Position numbers and translations under genes: made by a program. Under the pieces are notes generated by a model. That model saw nothing but the letters and a program-made list of their open reading frames with translations, was not told where the DNA came from and did not search any database. From Pisaster brevispinus (taxonomy: Eukaryota > Echinodermata > Asteroidea > Forcipulatida > Asteriidae), in contig JAMKCF010000019.1 of NCBI GenBank assembly GCA_023634235.1, positions 12,293,684 through 12,357,683 on the forward strand: a DNA stretch of 64,000 bases. The letters are read 5' to 3'. Below are positions 8,629 through 18,920 of the stretch, in pieces; the stretch's first letter is position 1, and each line of letters opens with the position of its first letter.

Positions 8629-8931
8629 GATTTGGGGTTCAACAAAGACAAATGTTGTATGGCTCCCGACTGGCACTCCCGAACAAAGTTATTGAAGAAA
8701 AAAACAACCAGGGAGACGGCCAACCTAGGGCTAGATAGCTCAGTTGGTAGAGCGCCGATGTGGCAGGAGAATTTTTTCGCCTCTTTTGAATCAATCTCTT
8801 CCAACCCATGTTAATTTCCCATATGGGGGACAGAATCTCCGAGGGCAGATTTTCCCGATTACACCGGCACGTTCGGAGGTCGTTGGTTGAAATCCAGCTC
8901 TTGTCAATTTGTCTTTGTTCAACCCCAAATC
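8629..8931 (+). mobile_element. composite element: tRNA-derived SINE body inside terminal inverted repeats
   Basis: The ends are inverted copies: 8629 onward begins GATTTGGGGTTCAACAAAGA, and 8905-8931 is its reverse complement over about 26 nt with one mismatch. Inside is a tRNA-like head with a good A box (TAGCTCAGTTGG, 8736-8747, continuing TAGAGCG) and a B-box-like GGTTGAAATCC at 8885-8895. The two boxes are about 140 nt apart, much more than in a tRNA, suggesting an insertion of about 100 nt between the D arm and the T arm. No clear target duplication is seen. It could be a SINE family with an unusual structure, a MITE that captured a tRNA, or two SINE pieces in opposite orientation. Confidence 0.55.
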
Positions 8932-10898
8932 ATAACTATTTCAGTTAAACTTTGAAACATTCATTCCAAGGTTTCGCCAAGTATGTTTGCAAGTGCCTTG
9001 GATTTCGAGGACAGTGTCTTCAAATTTTGAAAACGGAGCTATGAAAAATTCAGACTTAAAATTAATGGGAATAATTATATAAATGTTTTAATATGTCTTT
9101 TTTATATGAAAAACTTAATTTTATTGTGAGTGTGTAATTTTGATGAGTGTTTGTGTGTGCTAAGGAATAGGGATGTTAAACTGTACTTTTAATATTGATC
9201 CATTTTTAAGGATAAAGGATACACAATGTAATTATCATCAACAACTTGTAAAGGTTCTTGCTCTGAGAAGAGCTGATTAATAGTTCTCAACATTTCGCGT
9301 TGACTAGTGAAGAGTTGTGTATTGAGAGAGTTGCGACACGAGGGACCAGTTTTCATTGGACACGTTGGTCACGTGGTTGGTGTTCGCCATTTTCAGTCCA
9401 AATGCAACGCAACACAATGTGCAGTCTGGTCTGGTACACTATCTGTGCGCACATGCATTATTTTAGTCCGAAATTGGCTTCTAATCTCAAGTTGTCGCCA
9501 CTCTCAATAAACCGCTATGGACTATTCTCGGGTCGTCTTGAAAACACCATAATTCAGTAACAAGTTTAATCAATTTGACAAACAATTCCAGATTGATATT
9601 AAACGAGCCAGTGCCATTTGCCATCCTACGTTTAGAAAACGTCTCAGTCATACAGTATGAAAACATTCTAAGACCTGCAAGGCCCATTTTCACGTAGCTG
9701 CTTAAGCACAAAAAGTAGCTTAGCGCAAAGACATTTGCTTACCAGATGAAGGTCACTTGCCAATGTCACATGTACCGTCTATGACTTGCTTCGTGCTCAA
9801 CTTTTGCAGAGTGGAAAACTGTTAAGCAAAACATCCAGTTTGAGCATCTCTGTTATACATTGGCCCAGTACTGGTTCTTACTTAAATGATATTTTTAAGT
9901 GTCTGGTAGCAGTGAACATTTTGCTAATGGAAACAAAAAACATTAATAAAAAAAACACAGTAATTTAAAAAAAGCAGTTTTTTTGCTCCAGCTTAATTTG
10001 GGTTTGATGATTGAAGGTAATTTTGTGTTGTTAGAAGTTTTCAATAAATGACAGTTTTAGTAAACACAATTCAAAGTGCCGTTTTATCAAAGGGGTGTTT
10101 ATGGCCTCGTTAAGCGATTTTGGGCTGGTAGTGACGACTCTATAAGCGTGACTAGAAATGTATAAAGATCACGTGACACTACAGTGACCGTGGCTCGGTC
10201 ACTGTTTCATCGGGAACAAACAAATCATTTTCGCTGAGAAAATTAAGGGGGGGGGGGGGTCAATCAATATTACCATGGCGAACCTTTTTTGACCTATGGT
10301 CAACTTTTTTTTCTTTGTCTTGTATTTCAACAGCATTTTCAATGTTCCACCAACAAATTGTAGTGATGTGTCACGTGGTAAGATTGAATGCATTATGGGA
10401 ATTAAAATTCAAACTGTAGGCATATCAACTTTTTGTATCAATGAAATTGTCTTGCACCCCTATTTCCAATATTTGTTACGGGCCAAGAATTTTTACAGAA
10501 TCTTCATCAAGGCCTCAGCATTGCACCAATGGTCCCAAAAGCCGGCGTCATGTAAGTGGAAAACAGAGAAATGTACAACTTTTCAAAGTCCTTGTCAGGA
10601 AAGATACGGAAATTACAGGAAATCGCTTAACCTTTTGCATTATTACACCAAATAAGTCTCGCGACTGATGGATAGGCATCGAGCTGTATCACCATATACA
10701 TTTGTAAATGTAGTTTTGTTTGACCTAATTCGGTATTTCACCGTACCTACTGGCAAAAGATCGCATCAGCATCAGTGGGGCAAGATGGGGAACTGGAGCT
10801 CCCCCTATTAGTTGAACGTATGTTACGCTTGGGTGTCACGCCGGTAAGCAAACAGTTTGTTATTGATAGCAATGGTCAATGTCTGCGCTGATCTATTG
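8932..10898. other. long non-coding stretch
   Basis: I see no exon that I can assign. There is an unassigned consensus splice donor (GTAAGT) at 10552, preceded by a stretch open in more than one frame (about 10440-10551), which could be an exon of an unknown gene. A G run lies at 10248-10258. Otherwise featureless. Confidence 0.3.
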
Positions 10899-11039
10899 TT
10901 ACATCCAGGGAGTTGTCGAATGAAAGGCATCCAGTGCATACTTCACATTCTTCAGCACGAGCTCTCCATCTTGCGCCTGTAGTGCAATAGGACCTTTGCT
11001 GACCACACCCATAGTATGCACTGTAATGTCGAACGCCAT
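10899..11039 (-). CDS. unrecognised short reading frame, 46 aa
   Basis: The minus strand from an ATG at 11039-11037 to a TAA at 10901-10899 encodes 46 residues including VVSKGPIALQAQDGELVLKN, with a natural-looking residue mix. I do not recognise a family. It could be a small first exon or a relic of a larger gene or transposon. There is no promoter or splice evidence. Confidence 0.15.
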   Translation of the reverse strand: MAFDITVHTMGVVSKGPIALQAQDGELVLKNVKYALDAFHSTTPWM

Positions 11040-11200
11040 TATAGGCCTACCCCGCCCGCGTCTTCATTTTATCCGACTGAAGAGAGACCCAGTGCATTGG
11101 CATACAGCTTTTTAGCTTTTGAACAGTTCTAAAGACTATATTGACGAAAGGTTTGATGACATTTCAACGCCAAAAACAAGAGTCCATTACCATAAAGTAA

Positions 11201-11462
11201 ACTAGAAATAAGCATAAAGAAAGCTACATTGTTCTGGATAAGGCAACATTGGCTTTGAGCAACAAATCTGATCCTGACTCGGCGATTGAAGCGCTTCAAG
11301 AGGCCCAGGAGTTGGTAGCAGAACCTGCAGAGCAGCAAAATACCATCAGCATCAAAGAGGAAGAGGCATTGAATAACCTAGATAGCCGAAAACCCAAGAG
11401 ACGAGCTTCTCAGTATGTGTCTGACTCTACATCGCATCTTCCTGGTCGTCGGCTTTTTCGAG
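11201..11462 (+). CDS. possible exon of an unrecognised gene
   Basis: The plus strand is open from 11201 to a good donor (CGAG then GTAGGA at 11463). The frame reads SYIVLDKATLALSNKSDPDS, then AIEALQEAQELVAEPAEQQ, and later SRKPKRRASQYVSDSTSH. It is Glu/Gln-rich, helical-looking, with a basic KPKRR patch that could be a nuclear signal. The acceptor is unclear: no strong pyrimidine tract precedes the open block, so this may be a first exon or a chance frame. Confidence 0.3.
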
Positions 11463-11944
11463 GTAGGACTACACATACTAATGTATCCCCTTTTTAGTTG
11501 CATCATTGCGCATGCAATCCTACATGTAAATTCACGCAGTCTTAATAAATTAAAAATGGATGTCCGATTATTGGCCGATATGATCAGACAAGTTTTATTT
11601 GAGTTATAGACATTTTATAGACTCAAGAAAGTTGCAAGCTTTCAGTTTAAGGTAATGCACACATACAAATCTGTCATTGTATTCAGCTAAGTGATAAATG
11701 GAAAATAAAAGTGAATTATCCTGATACATCACGTCAATTAGCCATGTACAGTCTTCTCTCATTAAATCAACTTTGTGCATTGTCCGTGGCTTTTTTACTC
11801 CTTTTGTTTTGAAACAGTATCATCTGTCAAAACTCATTCAATAGGTATACGGTCTACATGATGACATAATAAGTTGGGTCCTTCATTTCGGTCTCGATCG
11901 AGAAAATATCTCGTGCATTTCGTGCTCAGAAAACAATTTCATTA
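11463..11944. other. non-coding stretch after the possible exon
   Basis: AT-rich; nothing recognised. It would be intron if the upstream exon is real. Confidence 0.3.
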
Positions 11945-12430
11945 GCTCCGTTAAAAGTTATTTTGTACTCATGATGTGCCCTACAATAGCATTTTGTTCC
12001 CTGATAATAATATTTCATTCCTTCGAAGCGTTATTTTGTTCCTTCAAAATATGATTTCGAGGGAATGTAAAAATAGTTTTGTTTTGACAATTTAATCATT
12101 CACCTGAACACATTCGTATTTCGGGGAAACGAAAGTATATCTTGAGGGAACGAAGTATCTTGAGGAAACGAAATCGTATTTGGTGGGAACAAAAGCGTAT
12201 AATTTTTTTTATTGAGGGAACGATAGCGTATCTTGGGGGAACAATTGTATTTCGATTGATAATCTATTTCGTTACCTCGTCATATTTCATTCACAAAATA
12301 CAAAAATAATATTTTGTGGGAAAACTTATTTTTTGTGTGAATCAAATAATATTTTGAGGGGCGAAATAATCTTTAAGGGAACAAATATTTTTGGGAGTGA
12401 AGTAATATTTGTTTTTTTATAAATATTTTT
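11945..12430. repeat. degenerate inverted minisatellite
   Basis: The left part (about 11945-12060) carries copies of TATTTTGTTCC-like units; the right part (about 12110-12425) carries the complementary GGGAACGAAA-x-GTATTT-like units at roughly 20-30 bp spacing. The two halves are therefore in opposite orientation and could fold back. Confidence 0.5.
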
Positions 12431-12657
12431 GTGGCGATTGGGGAGGGGTGGCCATTGTGCAGCAGGGTCATTCCGTGCCAAAGCACGTAAAATCCTGAAA
12501 AGTTTGGCATGCTTCGTCTCAGATTTTGCAAGTATTTTTGTTAAACAATCCACTATGGGTGCCATGAACACACGCACAATTTTAGAATCTTGCTCCTCAA
12601 CATTTTTGAGATACGACCCCCTGAAAGTTAAGCCCCGCCCCTTGAAATTGACTTTTA

Positions 12658-12758
12658 ACATAATAATTACCATGTATGTACATGATAATTATCAGTGTAT
12701 GTACGCGAGAATTATTGTGAATGTACATGATCTCTTTCACACTTATCATGTTTGATAC
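12658..12758. repeat. degenerate ATGTACATGATAATTAT repeat, left part
   Basis: Several variants of a GTACATGATAATTAT-type unit occur in both orientations. The same repeat resumes at 13130, on the far side of two inverted-repeat elements, so both elements appear to sit inside one repeat tract. Confidence 0.55.
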
Positions 12759-12759
12759 A

Positions 12760-12959
12760 ATATTGTGCAGCATCTCCATGCGAAAGAATACTCCCAAACA
12801 TGTTGGGTGGTAACTGTTTAACACCCTAATAAAATCCAAACAAAGCTGTGTTTCCGTTGCCATTGTAAATTATTCATATATCATCTCTGTATAATTATAT
12901 AAGCGTATATCTGGGGGTTGTTTGGGAGTATTTTTTCGCATGGAGGTGCTGCACAATAT
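12760..12959. mobile_element. MITE-like element with about 41-bp terminal inverted repeats, 200 bp
   Basis: The left end (12760-12800) begins ATATTGTGCAGCATCTCCAT and the right end (12919-12959) is its reverse complement with about two mismatches. The interior is AT-rich and non-coding. No target duplication can be assigned, partly because another element starts 7 bp to the right. Confidence 0.65.
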
Positions 12960-12966
12960 CATGTAA

Positions 12967-13125
12967 AGCCCGGTTCATACTTCCTGCGAATGCGAATGCG
13001 AAGCGAATTTTGACGTCACAGGGCCGTTTTCAGAGCACATTTAAACTGCTGCGAATTATTTGTTGCGAATTTGTGACATCAATATTCGCTTCGCATTTGC
13101 GTTCGCAGGAAGTATGAACCGGGCT
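12967..13125. mobile_element. PIF/Harbinger-like MITE with TAA target duplication, 159 bp
   Basis: The terminal inverted repeats begin AGCCCGGTTCATACTTCCTG and continue about 42 nt with two mismatches, built of GCGAAT-type units. The element is flanked by TAA at 12964-12966 and 13126-13128. A 3-bp TWA-type duplication is characteristic of PIF/Harbinger elements. It is too short to encode anything. The TIRs face each other with a loop of roughly 75 nt. Confidence 0.7.
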
Positions 13126-13129
13126 TAAG

Positions 13130-13290
13130 ACATGACATACATGGTAATTATCATGTACGAACCTGACAGTTAACGTCTATGTACATGATATTAAGTCTGG
13201 AGTTATTGTGTACATACATGATAGAAATAATGTATGTATAATGTTATCATGTACGTACATGATAGTTATTGTGCACGTACATGATAAGAG
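13130..13290. repeat. degenerate ATGTACATGATAATTAT repeat, right part
   Basis: Continuation of the repeat seen at 12658-12758, with repeated GTACATACATGATA and ATCATGTACGTACATGAT units; some are perfect short palindromes. Confidence 0.55.
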
Positions 13291-15082
13291 CGTGATTTTT
13301 TTACTCATGTGGCGGCACTACGCTTCCGTAGTGTACAAACCATGCCTGCAGAAGTCCAGGCTCTGTGGCTCTTTTGTAAACAAGTGCAGTCACTAAATTG
13401 CATACACAGCAAATACCTTAATCTAGGCATATTCACAATTTCTTTTTACGTAAAACAGTTAAGAAACTGTTTTATTTTCTCACACAAGTAGACTGGATAC
13501 AAAGTGTTATTTGGAACAATTTGTAAATCTGTCAGTAATGTCCCACGTTGTCAAATAACCACTTGAAAAGGGCAATTTTTGGCATTTTGATAGGTGGACC
13601 CATAATCAGACCCCTGCCAAGTACCCATCAAAAGCGTGATTGGTCCATTCTTATATCAGGTCACACATATGCACCTAGTTTATAACCAAATGTAATATAA
13701 AAGCAATCCGACATTTCACTTAGGCACTAGGGGGTCTCAAAAATGACGAAAAAGGCTAAAATGTCCGTTTTTAAAGACCTATACCTTGATATACAAATGA
13801 CCTGTGCTACTTTTGACAGTATAATTTAGTTAATGGGATACCAGATACCCTTCAAATTAATTTGTAGCTATATATCTTGTCTCCATTTGTAGATACAGAC
13901 CTCTAAAAATTGCTTGGGTGGGTAGCCCTTCAGCTTGCGTCGTCTTACAATTCATCACAACCACAAAACTAAAACGAACAGAGAGCTCTTCAGACGGGCT
14001 TTCTAAAAATATCAAACTTTCTGAAAATCCAGCAGTATTTTGAAGGTGATTTACCTGTCCATGGGGCGGATCCAGGATTTTCCAAACTGGGGGGCGTAGG
14101 CGTGAAAATGAACCAGCAGCAAATGGTGAATGCAATTTGTTGCGTCTGCGAGCGCGTAACGCGAAGCCCTAACGGCATGGGTTCCGGGCCCGCTTAAATG
14201 CTCCGATACAGTTTGGATTGTAGATGCTCTGTGGTGCGATCTCATGCAATATCTGACCACTTTAACCAATTTTACTTTAGCAAGATCATTATTTAAACAT
14301 CATTTTCGAGTTGGGAGTCATTGAATCAGCCATCCTGAGTTATAAAATCAAAATGCAGGCTACAATTAATATTAATTCAGGGACAAAAAAGTGTTGGGTG
14401 AGACAAACGATATGATAAAATTAACCAAATATGGTCTCCTTTTCTATTAGTTGTCATATAATTGAGAATTAGAATGTAACACAAAACATGCTTCTACTGA
14501 TAGGAACAAATCGCTTATTAGGCCATTAAATGAGTTCTCAATGTATTCAAGTAAAACTATGAATTTAATAAGTAAACAAAAATGACCAGGGTAACCCTAT
14601 GGCTACATGTTTATGAACTAATTTAGCAACTAAACCAATTCATAAATGTTTTATACAAGTTCAATTCTATCAATCATAAAATTAGGCCGCAAGGAATACT
14701 CACAGGTCTCAGCCTAACCTTAGGTCCCTATGATAAAGTTTAGTTAGGCTACTACAAAGAACTAGGAGTACTTAAAACTAACAAGTAAAACATAGGCCTA
14801 ATCTTTCTCAGGATCAAGTTGTGCTTGTCTTCAGTGACGGCGCGACCGAGCAACAATAACATTAATGTACGACAAGGTGAGGGTATATGCCTAGAGACCT
14901 AGCCCCCCTCCCCATCCCCAGCCCTGTATAGGTCTACTAACTGCAAAATTGATGATTACTAGTTTGAAAGAAGCACAACTGATATTTACCCTCTTTTTAA
15001 ATACGAACAATTCGCTGATTTCGATGGTTATACGATGCTATGTCTTCACTAATCTTTCAATAGTTTCCGATTTTCATACTAT
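13291..15082. other. long non-coding stretch, possible transposon fragments
   Basis: No gene is recognised. The segment 14055-14100 (GGGGCGGATCCAGGATTTTC and the following CTGGGGGGCG) resembles fragments common in animal non-autonomous repeats, but I cannot delimit an element. Confidence 0.25.
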
Positions 15083-15491
15083 AAAAGTCTACGGTGCCTG
15101 ATTTATACGGTGGCTGATATCCGCCAACAACAAAACACTTTTTCAGTACAGCGTTAAAAAGCCATTAACGGCGTTATAACGCCCTAATTTTACGGCGTTA
15201 TAACGCCCTAATTTACAGCGTTATAACGCCCTAGTTTACGGCATTAGAACGCCCTAATTTACAAACGCCCTAAAGTACGGCGTTATAACGCCGTAAATTA
15301 GGGCGTTAGAACGCCGTATTAGGGCGTTATAACGCCACATTAGGGCGCAGTAACGCCGTAAATTAGGGCGTTATAACGCCGTAAAATTAGGGCGTTATAA
15401 CGCCGTATAGGGCGTTAAAACGCCGTACTGAAAAAAGTGTTTTGTTGTTGGCCGATATCAGCCACCGTAGATAACAGCCACCGTAAAAGTC
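15083..15491. repeat. target-site duplications flanking the 15091-15484 element
   Basis: AAAAGTC occurs at 15083-15089 and again at 15485-15491, directly flanking the inverted-repeat element. Read as 8 bp the copies differ only in the last base (T versus A). Confidence 0.6.
15091..15484. mobile_element. hAT-like MITE made of nested palindromes, 394 bp
   Basis: Each terminal repeat holds two copies of an ACGGTGGCTGATAT-type unit followed by GCCAACAACAAAACACTTTT and TCAGTAC, matching its partner in inverted orientation over about 65 nt. The interior is a run of the 14-bp palindrome GGCGTTATAACGCC, separated by CTAATTTA on the left half and by its complement TAAATTAG on the right half, so each unit is a palindrome inside a larger palindrome centred near 15285. 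The flanking duplication of 7-8 bp suggests the hAT superfamily. There is no coding capacity. Confidence 0.7.
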
Positions 15492-16141
15492 ACATTGTAT
15501 TTACCGCGCCCGCATACTGACCTTCCAGCCAGACACTTCTTTGCACATTGCACTAACACAGGTGGCATGGTCGACTCACGCTGCGGGTGAATGAAATTCA
15601 GCCCCGGATTGGACCTTTTCGATCAATATTTCGATACCAAGCGGGTACTATGGAAAGTTAAGTGATATTTCGCCATCAAGAGAACATAGAATAGTATTTC
15701 AGCAAATAAGTCATGAAATTAAAGTTCCTTTAAAAATTAGTTCCTCTCAAAAGATGCCCGTGTCTTATTAAAAGTTTCAAGTACAATTGACTTCAATCTC
15801 TCTTAGAAAAGAGTTCATGAGAAAACAATTTTGTTGGTCAACTATAGTTGAGATCGCCCATAGAGCTCAGCAAGATAACCGTGATCGATCCAGCGTGGAT
15901 TGCTTTATGTCACTATTGCAGACGGTATGCACAATAGTATTACAAAAAGATGCTTTTTTTTCAAACCCGCGTCTCAGCTCTGCATAGACTGATGATGGCC
16001 CCTCTCTCGGAAAACCAAAATTCGAATTAAATTAGGTAAATATTCTCAGGTACTAGCATAAAGCAGTCTTAATAACTTCATACTTTCTATTTATTGTTTT
16101 TAGTTTATTCATGAAGGGAGGTGCTCTGCGTTTACTGCGAT
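15492..16141. other. non-coding stretch, nothing recognised
   Basis: No exon or repeat is recognised. A 66-codon frame at 15787-15987 lacks family features. Confidence 0.3.
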
Positions 16142-16315
16142 CCCAACTATAGTTGGGGCACCCCAACTATACCCGTACCTTCCAGCAAAAAAATGTTCTT
16201 CTCATGAACCTCTTCGCCGGGATCTGCTTTCAGCTAGCTAGCTAGCAACAGTGCGATGTTGAACTATACCATTTATCTAACACTCAAGTTGGGACCAGTC
16301 CCAACTATAGTTGGG
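16142..16315. repeat. paired perfect palindromes CCCAACTATAGTTGGG
   Basis: The 16-bp perfect palindrome lies at 16142-16157 and again at 16300-16315. Partial copies (CCCCAACTATA at 16161, AAGTTGGGA at 16286, AAGTTGGGG at 16325) surround them. They may be the ends of a small element or bind a dimeric protein; neither is shown. Confidence 0.5.
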
Positions 16316-17374
16316 ACGATTTTCAAGTTGGGGCAGAACATATTCATAGAGAAAGGACCACGGAAGGAGTTCGAACCTGTTGGGCAGTAACAATAAACAC
16401 CAATGGGCCACACGAACCCTGTGTAAAGGTCGTGCAACCCCCATTTTACACTGGTAAACCGCAACTCATTTGGGTCCTGAGTTGAAGAATGCTGCGTCAT
16501 TTTCCCGACGTCGTTTCGCTGCAAGCTTTTCCACAATAAATGAAGTAGTTATGTTGCATCAAATATTACTTTATCGCAAGCGCAGTCGAGTACAGTTCAT
16601 CCTAGTTCTTAAAGAGACACGCAATTGCGAAGATTTGTAGTATACGTAAATGTTTTGCTTTTGAATCTTCAAAATTCGTGCAAGAATTATGAATTTTGTT
16701 AAAACTGACATAAATATATACAACTTTAATGAATTTTTGGAGTCAACAAATTGTGCATTTGGAAGGGAGTGGGTTTTTCTTTTTGAACATGTTAATTGAT
16801 GATGTGGCCAACCGTAGTCAAATCCAAACCATAAAGCAAAACATTTGAAGACTGAACAGTGTTTTCCTGCCACACCTTCTTTCAGCAGAACTACTGGTTT
16901 GGGGTTCTGCGCACGCCGATTTCCCAAAAAGCAACGCTATGGGCTTTGTTCCACAATTGGCTGACCGCAAAGTGGACGTTTGTGTCAGCGTTCACAATCT
17001 AATTAGCATAATGACTGCATGGTATTTGCAGCGTTGATCATGTTTCCTCTTAACTCAGAGAGTTGTAACTCCTTCTGTGGTGCTTTTTCTATAGTACATC
17101 AAAGTATTAAGTTAGCATTTTTATTCAGAATGAAAGAGTGCCACGGCAGGTGCAGGCGTTTCGCGCTTATGTTCAGCGTGAAAAACAGTATTTCCTCATG
17201 AGACAAAGACTGTCAGTAAATAAAAAGTGGTCCACAAATGAAACAAAACGTATGAGGTACGGGTTATTAGTAGCTTTTTTGAAAAAAACAAAGGTATGTA
17301 ATTAATTTTCCCGCTTTTCTCCCTCTCCATTTTATTTTATTTTTTTTCCTGAAGAAAAAGGGGGTGGCGATCCG
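16316..17374. other. non-coding stretch up to the satellite array
   Basis: No gene is recognised. Similarity to the array begins near 17375, just after a T-rich stretch and an AGAAAAAGGGGGTGG segment. Confidence 0.35.
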
Positions 17375-17411
17375 CCCCTCTGTCCGTACTTTGTGTTTGT
17401 CTCTTTGCTAG

Positions 17412-17535
17412 TTTTGTGTAAAAACAACAGTCCCGTTGAACATAATTTTGTGGAGCTTTCGGAGTATTCCCACTTGCTGGGTATTTCCGATCTGAAAATA
17501 TGTTTTCGGATGCGGGAATACCCAAGCACAATCAG
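17412..17535 (+). pseudogene. diverged edge unit 1: exon-like block
   Basis: The acceptor is gtctctttgctag and the donor GTACAA begins at 17536. The frame is open throughout: VLCKNNSPVEHNFVELSEYS then HLLGISDLKICF. It is about 20 bp shorter than the other blocks because the region after ICF is contracted. It is the most diverged and presumably oldest copy. The protein family is not recognised. Confidence 0.6.
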
Positions 17536-17852
17536 GTACAAATTTTGTCTCTCTAGCATTCCTAGTTTAGGACTTCTGCTCAAACTTAGCTCAGATGTTG
17601 TTTCAAATCATTCTTCGGATGGAAATTTCTTGCTGTTGTTGATACGCTGCCCCGGTGGGTGGGCTAATGTGCCGGTGGTTGTAGCCCTACTCCGTGGCCG
17701 CTCGCCCCGCCGACAACATCGTCGGAGACAAGGAACCACGACGAGGAGATAGCCCTTAAAAATAGCTTTCGAATCGTACAAAAGTTGTTCAATTCCAAAG
17801 TTATTCTTGAAGTGATTTGACCCTCCTTGTATTTTATTTCTCTCTTTTTCAG

Positions 17853-17995
17853 ATCTGTGTACAAAATCCCACTGAAGATGCTTTTGAAGCGCTTCAGAGT
17901 GTCCCTGCTTGCAGGCAATTTCCGGTATGAAGATGGTGCACAGCGGCCAAAAAAGTCTAATTTTTCGGGTGCAGTAATATTCAAGGCACACTCAG
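17853..17995 (+). pseudogene. diverged edge unit 2: exon-like block with frameshift
   Basis: It has a strong acceptor (ttctctctttttcag) and a donor GTACAA at 17996. The frame starts ICVQNPTEDAFEAL, then a missing base near 17893 throws it out of frame relative to units 3 and 4. The downstream intron carries a GC-rich GGGCTAATTTTCCGG segment shared by units 2-4 but absent from the homogenised array. Confidence 0.6.
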
Positions 17996-18319
17996 GTACA
18001 ATATTCGTCTCTCTAGCATTTCTAGTTCATGAGTTATTCTCAAACTTAGCTCAGGTGTTGTTTTAAACCATTCTTCGGATAAACATGTCTTGGCTTTGCT
18101 GTTGCTCGGCCCCGGCGCATGGGCTAATTTTCCGGTGGTTGTAAGCCCTAATCCGGGGCCGCTCACCCCGCCTAGAAAATCGTCAGAGACACGAATTTAC
18201 GAGGAGGTGAGAGCCCTGAATCGTGGCTTTTTAGTGGTGGAAAATCTAGGCAAATCCGATGTTGTTATGGGTGTGATTTGACCCTCCTTGTATTTTATTT
18301 CCTTTCTTTTTTTGTGCAG

Positions 18320-18463
18320 CTCTGTGTACAAAAATCCCACTGAAGATGCTTTTGAGTCGCTTTCGGAGTGTTCCCGCTTGCAGGCCATTTCCGGTACGAA
18401 GATGGTGCACATCGGCCCAAGAAGTCTGATTTTTAGATGCAGTGACATTCATGGCACACTCAG
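18320..18463 (+). pseudogene. diverged edge unit 3: open 144-bp exon-like block
   Basis: The acceptor is ctttctttttttgtgcag and the donor GTTCAA begins at 18464. With one leading base the frame is fully open: SVYKNPTEDAFESLSECSRL, then QAISGTKMVHIGPRSLIF and RCSDIHGTLR. Its 144 bp make it a symmetric exon (phase 2 at both ends), the kind that can be duplicated in tandem without breaking a reading frame. I do not recognise the family. It is the best guide to the ancestral coding sequence. Confidence 0.65.
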
Positions 18464-18777
18464 GTTCAATTTTCGTCTGTCTAGCATTTCTAGTTCATGA
18501 GTTATTCTCAAACTTAGCTCGGGTGTTTGTTACAAATCATTCTTCGGATGGACGTGTTTGCCTTTGTTGTTGCTCGGCCAAGGCGCATGGGCTAATTTGC
18601 CGGTGGTTGTAGCCCTTTTCCGGGGCCGCTCGCCCCGACTAGAAAATCGTTAGAGACACGGATCAACATCGAGGTGAGAGCCCTGAATCGTGGCTTACCA
18701 GTGGTGGAAAACTTGAGCAAATCCGTTGTTGTTAAGGGTGTGATTTGACCCTCCTTGTATTTTTTCTTTTTTTGCAG

Positions 18778-18920
18778 CTCTGTGTACAAAATCCCACTGA
18801 AGAAGCTTTTGAAGCATTTTCGGAGTGTCCAAGCTTGCAGGCCATTTCCGGTATGAAGCTTGCCCTCTGCGACCCTAAAAGTTTGATTTTCGGAAGCAGG
18901 GATATTCAAGGCAGAGTCAG
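18778..18920 (+). pseudogene. diverged edge unit 4: hybrid exon joining old and homogenised sequence
   Basis: The acceptor is ttctttttttgcag and the donor GTACAA begins at 18921. The frame is open: LCVQNPTEEAFEAFSECPSL, then QAISGMKLALCDPKSLIF and GSRDIQGRVR. The upstream intron and first half of the exon match the diverged units; from about 18851 the sequence is that of the homogenised array, and the following intron is entirely array type. A run of four instead of five A's makes it 143 bp. The exchange point between old and new repeats therefore lies inside this exon. Confidence 0.7.

Noticed and set aside
8729..8896. Functional tRNA gene with an intron
   Set aside because: The gap between A and B boxes is too long, there is no acceptor stem, and inverted repeats enclose it.
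10441..10551. Exon ending at the GTAAGT donor at 10552
   Set aside because: The donor is perfect, but neither open frame before it looks like a known protein and no acceptor is clear.
13857..14269. Overlapping minus-strand frames of 62-92 aa
   Set aside because: Three frames overlap each other, none has family features, and the region looks like transposon debris.
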